From contig CAIVQH010000024.1 of NCBI GenBank assembly GCA_903907995.1, positions 62,001-126,000 on the forward strand: a stretch of 64,000 nt of DNA, given 5' to 3'. The notes beneath the pieces were generated by a model. The model was not told the DNA's origin. It did no database searches and saw only the letters and a list, made by a program, of their open reading frames with translations. Positions within the stretch are counted from its first letter, which is position 1, and each line of letters begins with the position of its first letter. This document shows, piece by piece, positions 51,478 to 60,588 of this stretch. The stretch comes from an uncultured Verrucomicrobiota bacterium (GTDB lineage Bacteria > Verrucomicrobiota > Verrucomicrobiia > Limisphaerales > UBA9464). The translations under genes and the position numbers were made by a program.

Positions 51478-52550
51478 CTAATTTTTCCGGGCGAAGATAA
51501 AGGCGTTCTCTTCCGGAATTTCACCGGTCCTGGTGTAAACTTCCTCCAAATGAAACAGCAGCTCAAGGCAGGCCCGGTGCGTCGCAAGCTTCGGATCATA
51601 TCGGGCAAAGAATGAGGGTCCCAAAACATACTGGATGAGGCCGCCTCCGAAATATCTGACCTCCGCATCCGGGAACGATTGCTTCATGATCGGCAGGATC
51701 TCCGCGGCACGAACCCCTTCGGAAGGATCAGAAGACAGCAGGCGTTCCTTGGGCGAAACATGCACAACCCCGACCCCAACGCTGTCCTTGGCCGGCGTCA
51801 GGAACGCCTTGCCAAATTTCACCGCCAGCTTCTTCCATAACGGCCATGCCTCCGGTATGGTTTGGTTTTCCGATGAAGGTTGGCCGCCTTGGAGACGATC
51901 CTCCATCGCCAGCCACCGCCAAGAAACGGCACGCCGCGCAGTTCGCGCAATTCATCCGGGAGCAGGAATTTCGCCGCATTGATCAGTTCGACCTGGCGGG
52001 CACTCTGGTCCTGATGGGAGGGACCGACATATTCGCAGCAGTACAGGACGCCGCCCGGCCGCAAGGCCTGGCGCATGCCGGGCATGACAGCCTCCAGATT
52101 TGTGAGATGGTGCAGTGCCCCGTTCGCGATGATGAGATCGTATGCCTCAACCGGCCACTTGTAATTGTTGAGATCGGCGGTTTCGTAGCGGATCGGAAGG
52201 CCCTCGCTTGCGGCCCGCCGCGCGGCCTCCCTGAGGGCTCCCTCCGCCAGATCGACACCCAGGCACGACTCGACGGTTTTCAGCCGCTTCACCACGTAGC
52301 GTTCAACTTTTCCGAAGCCGCAGCAGAGGCTGAGAATGGAGCGGATGGGACGGTCGCTGGCATAGCGCCGCAGAAACACGTCAAGCGCCAGAGTTTCATC
52401 GCTGATACGGTCCGGCGCCACGTCATCTCCAAAGGCGCGCCGGTTCTTGTATTCGACGGTGAACGGTGAAATGTAGAAGCTTCCCGTCGAATCCCGGTCC
52501 GGCTCAAGACTTGACCAGTATGCGGCAATCTTTTCGCTTTCAGATGTCAT
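51478..52550 (-). pseudogene. Class I SAM methyltransferase gene split by a frameshift
   Basis: Two overlapping frames make up one protein. The first (52550 to about 51840) has the full SAM-binding N-terminal domain: SILSLCCGFGKVERYVVKRL, CLGVDLAEGALREAARRA, DLIIANGALHHLTNL and RQALRPGGVLYCCEYVG. It then runs into a short arginine-rich tail and stops. The second (from 51906 to 51478, shifted frame) holds the C-terminal half of the same family: DPSEGVRAAEILPIM, EVRYFGGGLIQYVLG, then an ending AFIFARK. The break lies in the 51819-51906 overlap, near the homopolymer at 51865-51875. It may be a genuine mutation, programmed shift or sequencing error. Confidence 0.75.
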
Positions 52551-52616
52551 ATTTTATATTGATAAAGTTATGCTGTTACGGCCTGCGATCTTTGCCGGCC
52601 CCTCCCGGCCTGTCCC

Positions 52617-53390
52617 TCACTTCCGTTTGGGATGCAAAACATGGTGCAACGCCTCCAGAACCCGGTGTGCCCCATAGCGCCGCGTCGCGCTGAGGGCGCG
52701 CTCCGGCCAGCTCAGCTTGAGCACGTCGCGCTGGATGTCGTAGGCCTCCCGCAGGCTGGCCGCGGCCTTTTTCATCGAGTTGCCACCGACCCCGAAGTCC
52801 GCCAGGGCCCGATCGACATAGCAGGCGCGCGCGCCTCGCGCGTAACAGCGGGCCGAGATGTAATAGTCGGCGCTGACCGGATACTTCAGATCGTACGGCG
52901 GGACGTCGAGGAACTCGCGCCGGTAGAAGGTGGCCTGATGCATGCCCGGCAGGCCGTGACGGATCGCCCGGGCAAAGGGCCGCGGCGCCCGGTATTGACG
53001 GTGGCCGTCGGCGAAGAGCCAGTTGGCCCCGCCGTAGCAGAGCTCCGGGTTGCCGGCCTGCTCCAGGGAGCGCCGCACGTCCGCGAGACACTGGGCATCG
53101 GAAAATGCGTCGCCGCCGTTCAGATACACGACGTATTGCCCCCGGGCGCGCGCCGTGCCCTTGTTCATCGCGTCAAAAATGCCCTTGTCCCGTTCGCTGG
53201 TCCAACTGAGGTAGGGCAGATCCAGTGTCTGAAGGAACTCCACGGCCCCGTCCTTCGAGCCGCCATCCACCACAATCCACTCAAAATCGCGGTCGGTCTG
53301 GGCGCGGACCGACTGCTCCGTTCGCCGCAGGCCGGCGGCATCGTTGAACACGACCGTAATCAGTGAGAAGAATGGGGGCTTGGCAGGCAT
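52617..53390 (-). CDS. Glycosyltransferase family 2
   Basis: 257 residues with a GT-A fold: FSLITVVFNDAAGLRRTEQS at the N-terminus, WIVVDGGSKDGAVEFL with the first aspartates, DKGIFDAMNKGTARARGQYV and LNGGDAFSD as the metal-binding DxD-type motif, then GLPGMHQATFYRREF. It transfers a single sugar to the growing glycan at the cytoplasmic face. Unlike the three paralogues downstream it has its own distinct C-terminus, so it is a separate activity. Confidence 0.9.
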   Translation of the reverse strand: MPAKPPFFSLITVVFNDAAGLRRTEQSVRAQTDRDFEWIVVDGGSKDGAVEFLQTLDLPYLSWTSERDKGIFDAMNKGTARARGQYVVYLNGGDAFSDAQCLADVRRSLEQAGNPELCYGGANWLFADGHRQYRAPRPFARAIRHGLPGMHQATFYRREFLDVPPYDLKYPVSADYYISARCYARGARACYVDRALADFGVGGNSMKKAAASLREAYDIQRDVLKLSWPERALSATRRYGAHRVLEALHHVLHPKRK

Positions 53391-53423
53391 GGCTCAGGTT
53401 GTTCACGGGGAGCTCCGGCAACG

Positions 53424-54227
53424 CTACTTCAGGTGTTGGGCCTTGATGGTCGCCGGAATGTTCAGAAATGAGTACAGGGCCCAGAGGCCATAGGTGAGGC
53501 CAAGGGGACGTTCCGGCGGATTGGCCACACCGCATTCCAGATAGTACTGCCGCCGGAACTTCTCGGAAATCTGCCCCTTCGTGAAAGCGAACGAGGCCAG
53601 CAGGCTGCACACGGTGCGCAACCGTGCGTGCTGCGCGAAACGGCGCCACAGCAGATAGTCCATCGCATAACCCTTGCCGCGCCCCTGACCCCGCAGCAGT
53701 TCGGCGGCACCCGCCCGCTCCCAGAGCGAGCGTCGCCAGAACATGGACTCCTGCTGCAGGAAGGGCAGCCAGCGCCCATTGTGCCACCCCCGGCGGACCG
53801 CCATCCGGGAATATACCGGGATCAGCGCCGTCGTGCAGACAATGTTGCTCTCTTCAAAATGATAGGCGGGGATGCCGCTGATCCAGTCCACCTCCGGGTA
53901 CATGGCGAAGACCCTTTCGACCAGCGCGAGCGTGAAAGGCAGGTAGGCATCGCCCGCGTTCAGCCAGGCGAGAATGTCACCCTTCGTGCGCGCGAAACCC
54001 CTGCTCAAAGCGTCATACAGGCCATGGTCCGGCTCCGAAACGAGGCTGATGTTGTAGCGCGACTTGTACTCGGACACCGTGACGGCAGTCCCGTCGGTGC
54101 TGCAGGCGTCCATCACCAGGTGCTCGAAAGGCACCGACTGCTGCTGCAGGGAATCCAGCGTGCGCCGGATCTGCGGCATGCCGTTATAGACCGGTGTGAC
54201 AATGCTGATAAAGGGTTTGTCTGCCAT
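53424..54227 (-). CDS. Glycosyltransferase family 2, paralogue A
   Basis: 267 residues: FISIVTPVYNGMPQIRRTLD at the start, VMDACSTDGTAVTVSEY, GLYDALSRGFARTKGDILAW and LNAGDAYLPF as the metal site, with a long C-terminal part including RGWHNGRWLPFLQQESMFWR. It is one of three close paralogues in this cluster (with 55666-56469 and 56466-57356), all sharing MFWRRSLWERAG and RTVCS/T segments, so they arose by duplication. Donor and acceptor sugars are unknown. Confidence 0.92.
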   Translation of the reverse strand: MADKPFISIVTPVYNGMPQIRRTLDSLQQQSVPFEHLVMDACSTDGTAVTVSEYKSRYNISLVSEPDHGLYDALSRGFARTKGDILAWLNAGDAYLPFTLALVERVFAMYPEVDWISGIPAYHFEESNIVCTTALIPVYSRMAVRRGWHNGRWLPFLQQESMFWRRSLWERAGAAELLRGQGRGKGYAMDYLLWRRFAQHARLRTVCSLLASFAFTKGQISEKFRRQYYLECGVANPPERPLGLTYGLWALYSFLNIPATIKAQHLK

Positions 54228-54393
54228 GGCAGTCCGACGCGGGGGTGATTCAGCCCATGGTTTCTTACAGGATTCGGATGCCGCGGCCCTCGCCGACCCG
54301 GATTTTCAGGTAAGGATTCCTGGGACTGCCAGGCCTTTCAACGGGGAGAAGTGATGCGATCATAGGCGGGACCGCGCAAGCGGCGCGGGCCTC

Positions 54394-55350
54394 CTAAAGC
54401 TTCAGCGACGGCGCAATGGCATTCCAAGACGCCGCATGGGCACGGTTGAGGGCGACCAGGTCGATTTGAAAGTATTGGGCCTTTGCTTCGGCCAATAGCG
54501 CTTTGAATTCCGATGTCAGATCAAGGTCATCAAAAGGCAGCGGCCGATCCTCCGCCCAATCGCCAATAACTATGGTCTGCGGATCATTGGGGACGCCTGT
54601 GACGAGCCCGATCCGGACGCCCAACGCCACAATTTTCTCCCGGAACACGGGGTCAAGTTTTGGGACGGCGAACTGAAGGCCTCCGGCGTAGATCACAAAC
54701 CCGGCGTCGCGCAGCTTCCGGACGCATCTTGCCCTCTCATCACCGCGAAGCATCTGCACCTCCGCCTTCACAAGCTTTACCTGGCGCAACATGTCCCCCA
54801 ATCCGTCGAGCGCCTCGGGTTCTCCGCCTTAGAGATCAAGTTTGACCACATCCGGAACCGTCTGCAGATCCGCGTCCAGCCGCACGACTTTTATCTGCAC
54901 CGTCTGCTTGGTCTCGCGGGACTTCATGCGACGGAGCATGTTTCCCAAAAAAAGACGGGCCGCGGCAATGTAGCCCTTGCGGAGATAGCCGCTGTAAGAG
55001 GTGCCCTCGGACCACCGGCCGGGAGCACCATGAATCCGGGAGGGGACCACGAACTGCGCAAAGTCAAGCCGGTCACCGATCGCGGCCTCACGAACCTCCA
55101 CTTTGGGAACCCCGGCGAAACGTTGCCGCAGGACTTTGGCGTTCTCCGGCAGCGGCTCGTACGCAATGATCTTCAGCGATGACGAGGGGATCGCCAGCAG
55201 GGGATTGAGGGTGTCCCCAATGCCCGCCCCTCCATCGATGACACAATTGATGAAACCTGGCGCGACGGAATTGGCCGCCGCGATCAGATTTGCCAGAGAG
55301 TCCTCGTCAGTGCCCGGCACATGGGGGAAAGCGCAAGCGGTCGATTTCAT
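54394..55350 (-). pseudogene. FkbM-family methyltransferase gene with a premature in-frame stop
   Basis: The frame from 55350 reads 173 residues (DGGAGIGDTLNPLLAI, IIAYEPLPENAKVLRQRF, VVRLDADLQTVPDVVKLDL) and then hits TAA at 54831-54829. In the same frame, immediately after, it continues GGEPEALDGLGDMLRQVKLV to a normal end at 54394 (about 318 residues overall). FkbM proteins have KxDxxGxE at this point, with glutamine expected before GGE, so CAA became TAA by a single C-to-T change. Either a recent pseudogene or a sequencing error; the rest looks intact. Would O-methylate a sugar or lipid. Confidence 0.8.
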
Positions 55351-55665
55351 AATATTGTTTTGGTACCTTCTGGATGCCGGCAGCGGTCATATTTTCGGCA
55401 TCCACATTGCCTATCGAAAGCGCCGTAATTGCTCTGTTTGCGGGATTTATCTCGCGCTGGCTTTCGCAGCCGCCCAAAATGTGTGCGGATTGATCGTGCA
55501 CTGCCCGGAGCCGGCCGCCTTTTCACCAATCCTGTCAGCCTGTCAGGCGCAGCCATCAAGGCGGGCGCAATGCCCTTCCAGTTGGACTCTCCGGTGCACG
55601 TTTCTCTCAGATCGCGCCTTCGGCCGCCCTCCGGGAGTTGCCCACCCCTGCCCGTTAATGAGGGG
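55351..55665. other. Intergenic gap without a recognisable gene
   Basis: 315 bases between the FkbM-family gene and paralogue B, both minus strand. Open frames are short and lack family motifs. Base composition is more AT-rich than the flanking genes near 55351-55480. A promoter for the FkbM gene and those beyond may lie here, but no clear element was found. Confidence 0.5.
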
Positions 55666-56469
55666 TTATTTCAGGTTTTTTTCCCGGAGGGAAGCCCGCA
55701 CCCTCAAGAGGGAATAGAACGCCCACAGGTAATTGGTGAGGCGCAGGGGATGGTCCGGAGGATTCTTTACGCCGCATTCCAGGAAGTATTGCTTGCGGAG
55801 TCTTTCCGAAATCTGGCCCGGGGCAAAGGCAAAGGTGGAAAGGACGGTGCAGACGGTATGCAGCCGCGCATGCTCCGCAAAGCGACGCCAGAGCAGGTAA
55901 TCCGCGGCCACCCCTTTTGTCGCGCCCCGCCCTCTCATCAGCTCCCCCGCCCCGGCACGCTCCCAGAGCGAGCGGCGCCAGAACATCGATTCCTGCTGCA
56001 GATGCGGCAACCAGTACCCGTTGTGCCACCCGCGCCGGATGACGCTCTGGGAATAGGCGGGAACAACCGGCTCCATGCATACCATGTCCCGGCTCTCGTA
56101 GTAATAGGCGGGAACTCCCGTGATCCAGTCGACCTCCGGATGGGTGGCAAAGACCCGCCTGACCATTGAGAGCGTGTAGGGCATGTAGGAATCACCGGCA
56201 TTCAGCCAGGCCATGACATCGCCCTGCGTGCGGGCGAAGCCCTTGCCGATCGCGTCATAAAGGCCTTCGTCCCGCTCCGAGACCACGGTGACACCATAGC
56301 GGGGCGTGTATTCGCGCACCACGTCCGCCGTGCCATCCTTGCTGCACGCGTCCATCACCAGATGCTCGAACGGAACCGATTGCCGCGCCAGCGACTCCAG
56401 CGTCCGCCGGATCTGGGGCAGGCCGTTGTAAACCGGCGTGACGATGCTGATGGTGGGCGGGTTTTTCAT
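55666..56469 (-). CDS. Glycosyltransferase family 2, paralogue B
   Basis: 267 residues from the ATG at 56469 (MKNPPTISIVTPVYNGLPQI). The ATG overlaps the TGA of the upstream paralogue C by four bases, supporting this start over the upstream ATG at 56694 and indicating translational coupling. Motifs: VMDACSKDGTADVVREY, GLYDAIGKGFARTQGDVMAW, LNAGDSYMPY as metal site, RGWHNGYWLPHLQQESMFWR. Same family and length as paralogues A and C; the last two are closest to each other. Confidence 0.93.
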   Translation of the reverse strand: MKNPPTISIVTPVYNGLPQIRRTLESLARQSVPFEHLVMDACSKDGTADVVREYTPRYGVTVVSERDEGLYDAIGKGFARTQGDVMAWLNAGDSYMPYTLSMVRRVFATHPEVDWITGVPAYYYESRDMVCMEPVVPAYSQSVIRRGWHNGYWLPHLQQESMFWRRSLWERAGAGELMRGRGATKGVAADYLLWRRFAEHARLHTVCTVLSTFAFAPGQISERLRKQYFLECGVKNPPDHPLRLTNYLWAFYSLLRVRASLREKNLK

Positions 56470-57356
56470 TCTCCCTTGGCGGCACCGCCGCCGGACCCCG
56501 TGCTGCGCCGCTTCAGATGATGCCCCTTGATGGTCGCCGGGAGCCGTAGAAATGAGTACAGGGCCCAGACATAATAGGGGAGCCGCAGTGAATGGGCTGG
56601 CGGCCTGGTCACGCCGCACTCGGCATAATACTGCTCCCGGTGCTTTTCTGAGATCTGCCCGTGCGTGAACGTGAAGGAGGAGAGCATGCTGCAAACGGTG
56701 CGCAACCGGGCGTGCCGGGCAAAATGCCGCCAGAGATGGTAGTCACACGCGTAGTTCTTCCCACGCCCCTTCCCCCGCAGCAGGGCGTCACCGCCGGCCC
56801 GCTCCCAGAGCGAGCGACGCCAGAACATCGATTCCTGTTCCAAGTGCGGCAGCCAATGGCCGTTGTGCCAGCCGCGCCGGATGGCAACCTGCGAGAACAC
56901 CGGAATCATGGGCTCCGTGAAAACGGCATCCCTTTCCTCATAGGAATAGGCCGGAATGCCGGAAATCCACTCCACCTCCGGATGGGTGGCGAAAATCCAT
57001 TCCACCAGGGACAGCGTGTGCGGCATGTAGGCATCCCCCGCGTTCAACCACGCCAGAATGTCTCCCTGAGTCCGCGCAAAACCTTTCGCAATCGCGTCAT
57101 AAAGGCCTTCGTCCCGCTCGGAGACCACGGTGACCCCATAGCGTGGCGTGAATTCACGCACCGCCTCGGCGGTCCCGTCCTTGCTGCACGCGTCCATCAC
57201 CACGTGCTCGAACGGCACCGACTGCCGTGCCATGGATTCGAGCGTCCGCCGGATTTGGGGCATACCGTTGTAAACCGGGGTGACGATGCTGATCGGCATA
57301 GGATGTGTTTCGGGTTGGGGCGGCTCGGATCCGTCGAGCGGATCACCGGGATTCAT
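56466..57356 (-). CDS. Glycosyltransferase family 2, paralogue C
   Basis: 296 residues from the ATG at 57356, whose ATGA overlaps the stop of the upstream heptosyltransferase-like gene; an internal ATG at 57299 (MPISIVTPVYNGMPQI) is the position homologous to paralogues A and B, so the first 19 residues may be an extension. Motifs: VMDACSKDGTAEAVREF, GLYDAIAKGFARTQGDILAW, LNAGDAYMPH, RGWHNGHWLPHLEQESMFWR. It has a longer C-terminal tail (RRSTGSGGGAAKGE) than its paralogues. Confidence 0.92.
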   Translation of the reverse strand: MNPGDPLDGSEPPQPETHPMPISIVTPVYNGMPQIRRTLESMARQSVPFEHVVMDACSKDGTAEAVREFTPRYGVTVVSERDEGLYDAIAKGFARTQGDILAWLNAGDAYMPHTLSLVEWIFATHPEVEWISGIPAYSYEERDAVFTEPMIPVFSQVAIRRGWHNGHWLPHLEQESMFWRRSLWERAGGDALLRGKGRGKNYACDYHLWRHFARHARLRTVCSMLSSFTFTHGQISEKHREQYYAECGVTRPPAHSLRLPYYVWALYSFLRLPATIKGHHLKRRSTGSGGGAAKGE

Positions 57357-58519
57357 CCTAGCGCCATGACATCCAGCAGCGCCCGGGCGGCGGCTGACGA
57401 CGCGATTTTGGTGAGGCAGTACGGTTCAGGATAGGGACACTGCCAATCACAATTGTAACAGTCCAGTGGGTGATCCAGCCAGACCTGCCGCCTACTGCGA
57501 TGCCAGGGCGCAAACAGCCCATGATGCCCGCCACCGAGCAGAATAACAGCCGGCCTGTCCAAGGCCACAGCCAGATGGGCCGGAGCGCTTTCAGTGCTCA
57601 GCACTATCCGGCAGCCCGCCATCTCTGCCAACAGCGAGTCAATTGTGGGCGTTGACACCACGAGTGGCCGAGGCAGACCGCCGGCGACCAATTCATCTGC
57701 ATATGCCTGGTAACGTGCCTGCTCGGCGGGGGCGGCAGCCAGGCGCAGCGACAGGGGCCTGTGCTGGCGAAACTCCTTGATCGCCGCAATGATCACCGAT
57801 GTGGGCAGCGTGCGCAGAGAGGAGCTCCCAAACGGGCACAGCAAGAGAGAATCGTGATGATGAACTCCAACGGGCGGAGCGAGGCGGGGAATCAGATCCT
57901 CGGCACTTATGTGGGTGTCGAAGGCGGCTTCCAACAACTGCCGATGGGCCTCCAGTTCGAGGCAGCCAGGTTTGCCGCTGGTGGAGGACAAGGAAACCTC
58001 ATGCGACAGTGAGGTGCTAATCCAGCGCTCCTCAATCGGATGGATGCCCATGGCCCGATTCGTCATGGCCCAGCGTTGTCGGCAATTCAGCCGGCTGAAC
58101 AGGAGTTCCTGCCAGGACGTGCGCTGGTGCCGTAGAGAAAGAGCCAAGTCATAGGGATGTTCCCACCAAGGATCTCTGGGCTGATTTCGAAAGGCGCGCC
58201 AGGCCGGCCACAACTCATCGGCAAAGGGAACCACCACCACGCGGGCGACATTCGGAAATTCGCGCTTCGCGAGTTCGCTGGCGTGTGACGAGATGAAGAG
58301 CACGCATTCACTCTCCCCCATTTCCTGCAGGATCCAACGGATCGCACCCAGCGCGAGTGTAAAGTCCCCCAGACGGTCCGGCTTGAAGATGGCCAGCTTC
58401 GATCCCGCTCGGGAAAGCCGCCGGCGGCCATGCAGGCGGAACGCCAGCACATTCTTCCCGGCCAAGATTCGGGCACGGACTCCCCAGCGTCCCCAACGAT
58501 TTGGCGGCGAGGGTCTCAC
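57353..58519 (-). CDS. Glycosyltransferase family 9 (heptosyltransferase-like)
   Basis: About 388 residues from a GTG at 58519; this GTG overlaps the stop of the upstream gene (GTGA), matching the tight coupling of the run. GT9 marks: LAIFKPDRLGDFTLALGAIR at the start of the first domain, DLALSLRHQRTSWQELLFSR, LLLCPFGSSSLRTLP, then the donor-binding VLSTESAPAHLAVALDRPAV and ILLGGGHHGLFAPWH. The C-terminal stretch has CYNCDWQCPYPEPYC, four cysteines clustered within about 15 residues, seen in some GT9 members. Transfers a sugar in exopolysaccharide or lipopolysaccharide assembly. Confidence 0.87.
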   Translation of the reverse strand: MRPSPPNRWGRWGVRARILAGKNVLAFRLHGRRRLSRAGSKLAIFKPDRLGDFTLALGAIRWILQEMGESECVLFISSHASELAKREFPNVARVVVVPFADELWPAWRAFRNQPRDPWWEHPYDLALSLRHQRTSWQELLFSRLNCRQRWAMTNRAMGIHPIEERWISTSLSHEVSLSSTSGKPGCLELEAHRQLLEAAFDTHISAEDLIPRLAPPVGVHHHDSLLLCPFGSSSLRTLPTSVIIAAIKEFRQHRPLSLRLAAAPAEQARYQAYADELVAGGLPRPLVVSTPTIDSLLAEMAGCRIVLSTESAPAHLAVALDRPAVILLGGGHHGLFAPWHRSRRQVWLDHPLDCYNCDWQCPYPEPYCLTKIASSAAARALLDVMALG

Positions 58520-59901
58520 GCTCTTAACCGCGGTGCATGCGCACGCTCGGGGCTGGCAACTTCGCGCACATTCTGAGCCCGGAATCCGGCCCCATTGGCC
58601 GCATGGATCAAATATCCGAGACATAAGCCCAGAAGGACGCTTCCCTGCACGTTCTCATAGTAAGGCGGAGCGAAGGGCCACAGATTTAAAGATATGACGT
58701 AGCTGGCAGCCACCGCGACCAGTGTTCTCTCACCTCCCGCCGGATTTCGATGGTACGCCCGCAAGCAGACCGCAGGCAGTGCGAGCAGGATAGCCAGATG
58801 ATAGATTATGCCGACCAGGCCCTCGCTTGCCCACAGTTCGGTCGTCCCGGTATGGAGCGGCACTATGCCTTCATTTGTGAAATCGTCGGAAATGCGTCTG
58901 ATCCCGTATGGCATTCCCGGACCGACGCCCAGAAAGCTTGACGACAACACGATCTCCTTCAGCGCCGCCTGGTCCTCCAGATAGACTGCATTTGAATTGC
59001 TGAAAGAACTTCCATCGCCGACTGTCCCAAGGCTGAAAACACGTTCCGAGGCGCTCGTAAAGCCAAAGACCATGACCATGACAAGAAACAAGCCCGCCAG
59101 CATGACAATGGACATTCCACCGACCCAAATGAGGCCGGTGGTCAACCGGTTGCGAAACCACGAATAGAATACGGTCGCCAGGGCCAGGGTCCCGATCAGC
59201 AACAGCATGACTGTCCTCCGATAACTGGCCGCCAGGGCCGCCGAAAAGACTGCGGCCGTGAGCAGCATCAGGAAACTGCCCCAGAGCCGGCTTCGGACAA
59301 AATATTCGAGTGTCTGGATTGCGGCCCAAACAGCGATAACCACCCATAGAATCAGCAACCCACCGTCCATCGCGATGGCCGGGGTTCCCTCGAATATTTG
59401 GACCCCTCCATAGCGCCGGTAACAATACGTGGCATAGATCAGCCGAAGCCCGCCGGCCCCGAGTATGCCATAGACAATGCCTGCTGACACTCGAGGGTTA
59501 TTGGCGAAGCCGCAGCAGACCAGGGCCGCCATGATCATGAGATATAGTCCAACCAAAGAAGAGGTGCGCAACAGCGTCCCCAGCGGCACACCGGCCATGG
59601 CCAACAGCAGCCAGCCATACATGACCAGCACCATGCTGCCGAGCAGGAAAAGTTTGAGGCGTGGATTCTGCTGCCATTTGGAAAAGGATGCCACGCATAG
59701 GCAGAACAATAGCAAGCAGACGAGCTTGCCATAGGTCCCCTGAAACCGATTCTCATCAAAGCTATGCGACAGAAGACTTACCAGTTGTGGCGTCGTGCTG
59801 AACGAGGAGGCGAAGCTATCCAGATCCGGCAGAAACACAAGGATCGTAAGGGCAGCAGCCAATAATGCAGCCGGATTGAGGAGATTTTTTAGGTTTAGCA
59901 T
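58516..59901 (-). CDS. O-antigen ligase/polymerase-like membrane protein
   Basis: 461 residues with about 11-12 predicted membrane helices (for example AALLAAALTILVFLPDL, FLLGSMVLVMYGWLLLAMAG, GLIWVGGMSIVMLAGLFLVM) and a large periplasmic loop near residues 290-360 containing FLGVGPGMPYGIRRISDDF, typical of Wzy/WaaL-type proteins (O-antigen ligase family). It would polymerise or ligate repeat units in the periplasm. Its stop overlaps the next gene's GTG, so the two are coupled. Confidence 0.83.
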   Translation of the reverse strand: MLNLKNLLNPAALLAAALTILVFLPDLDSFASSFSTTPQLVSLLSHSFDENRFQGTYGKLVCLLLFCLCVASFSKWQQNPRLKLFLLGSMVLVMYGWLLLAMAGVPLGTLLRTSSLVGLYLMIMAALVCCGFANNPRVSAGIVYGILGAGGLRLIYATYCYRRYGGVQIFEGTPAIAMDGGLLILWVVIAVWAAIQTLEYFVRSRLWGSFLMLLTAAVFSAALAASYRRTVMLLLIGTLALATVFYSWFRNRLTTGLIWVGGMSIVMLAGLFLVMVMVFGFTSASERVFSLGTVGDGSSFSNSNAVYLEDQAALKEIVLSSSFLGVGPGMPYGIRRISDDFTNEGIVPLHTGTTELWASEGLVGIIYHLAILLALPAVCLRAYHRNPAGGERTLVAVAASYVISLNLWPFAPPYYENVQGSVLLGLCLGYLIHAANGAGFRAQNVREVASPERAHAPRLRA

Positions 59902-59982
59902 GTCGGTCGCTTGTTGGAGCTAGACGGTGATTTCACAGGCGCAAGCTTTTCTGATCACTCGCATGTTCATATGCGGGCGGGC

Positions 59983-60588
59983 TTACGCAGAAACAGGTTC
60001 CAACAGAAACACCATTTCCTGAGGGATGTGCGGATTGCTGTGGATCTCCTTGGCCACCCGCCAGCCATGTTGCCCGGCAATTTCACGGATTTCTTCCAGC
60101 GTGAAATGGTTCACCCAGTCTTTCGCGAGACGGTCCACCTTGGAATCCCCGGCAAGGCGCACGTTGTAACTGAGGATGATCCCCCTATTCCATGCCGTTA
60201 CAAATTTGAAGAAACTGTCCGGATCAACGACGTATTCCAGAATGCCGCTGCAAATCGCAAGATCATGGACTTTGGGCACCTGCGGCAGAATCCCGCGGTT
60301 GAAATCGCAGATCAGCGTGTCCGGTGTCGTCGGAAACAGGTCGCAAGGCGTGTAGAGCGCAATTCCCTTGAGATGCTGCCGCATGGTCTGGGCGCCGGCC
60401 CCGATGTCCATTACCGTGATTCCGGGCGGGACCAGGGCCGCGATCACGCGGTTTCGGGAATCCCAGGTCGGAACTTCATGGATGTTTTTTGCCCAGCGCC
60501 GGACATTGGTTCCACGGATCACCGTCAGGAGTGCCCGCCACTTGGAAAAAACATGCCGATCCAGTCTGCGCAGTATCCTTTGTTTCAT
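59983..60588 (-). CDS. Class I SAM-dependent methyltransferase
   Basis: 201 residues with motif I TVMDIGAGAQTMRQHL, ICDFNRGILPQVPKVHDLAI, SGILEYVVDPDSFFKFV and ILSYNVRLAGDSKVDRLAK. The ATG abuts the TAA of the upstream flippase gene with no gap. Likely a sugar or lipid methyltransferase of the cluster; target unknown. Confidence 0.88.
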   Translation of the reverse strand: MKQRILRRLDRHVFSKWRALLTVIRGTNVRRWAKNIHEVPTWDSRNRVIAALVPPGITVMDIGAGAQTMRQHLKGIALYTPCDLFPTTPDTLICDFNRGILPQVPKVHDLAICSGILEYVVDPDSFFKFVTAWNRGIILSYNVRLAGDSKVDRLAKDWVNHFTLEEIREIAGQHGWRVAKEIHSNPHIPQEMVFLLEPVSA

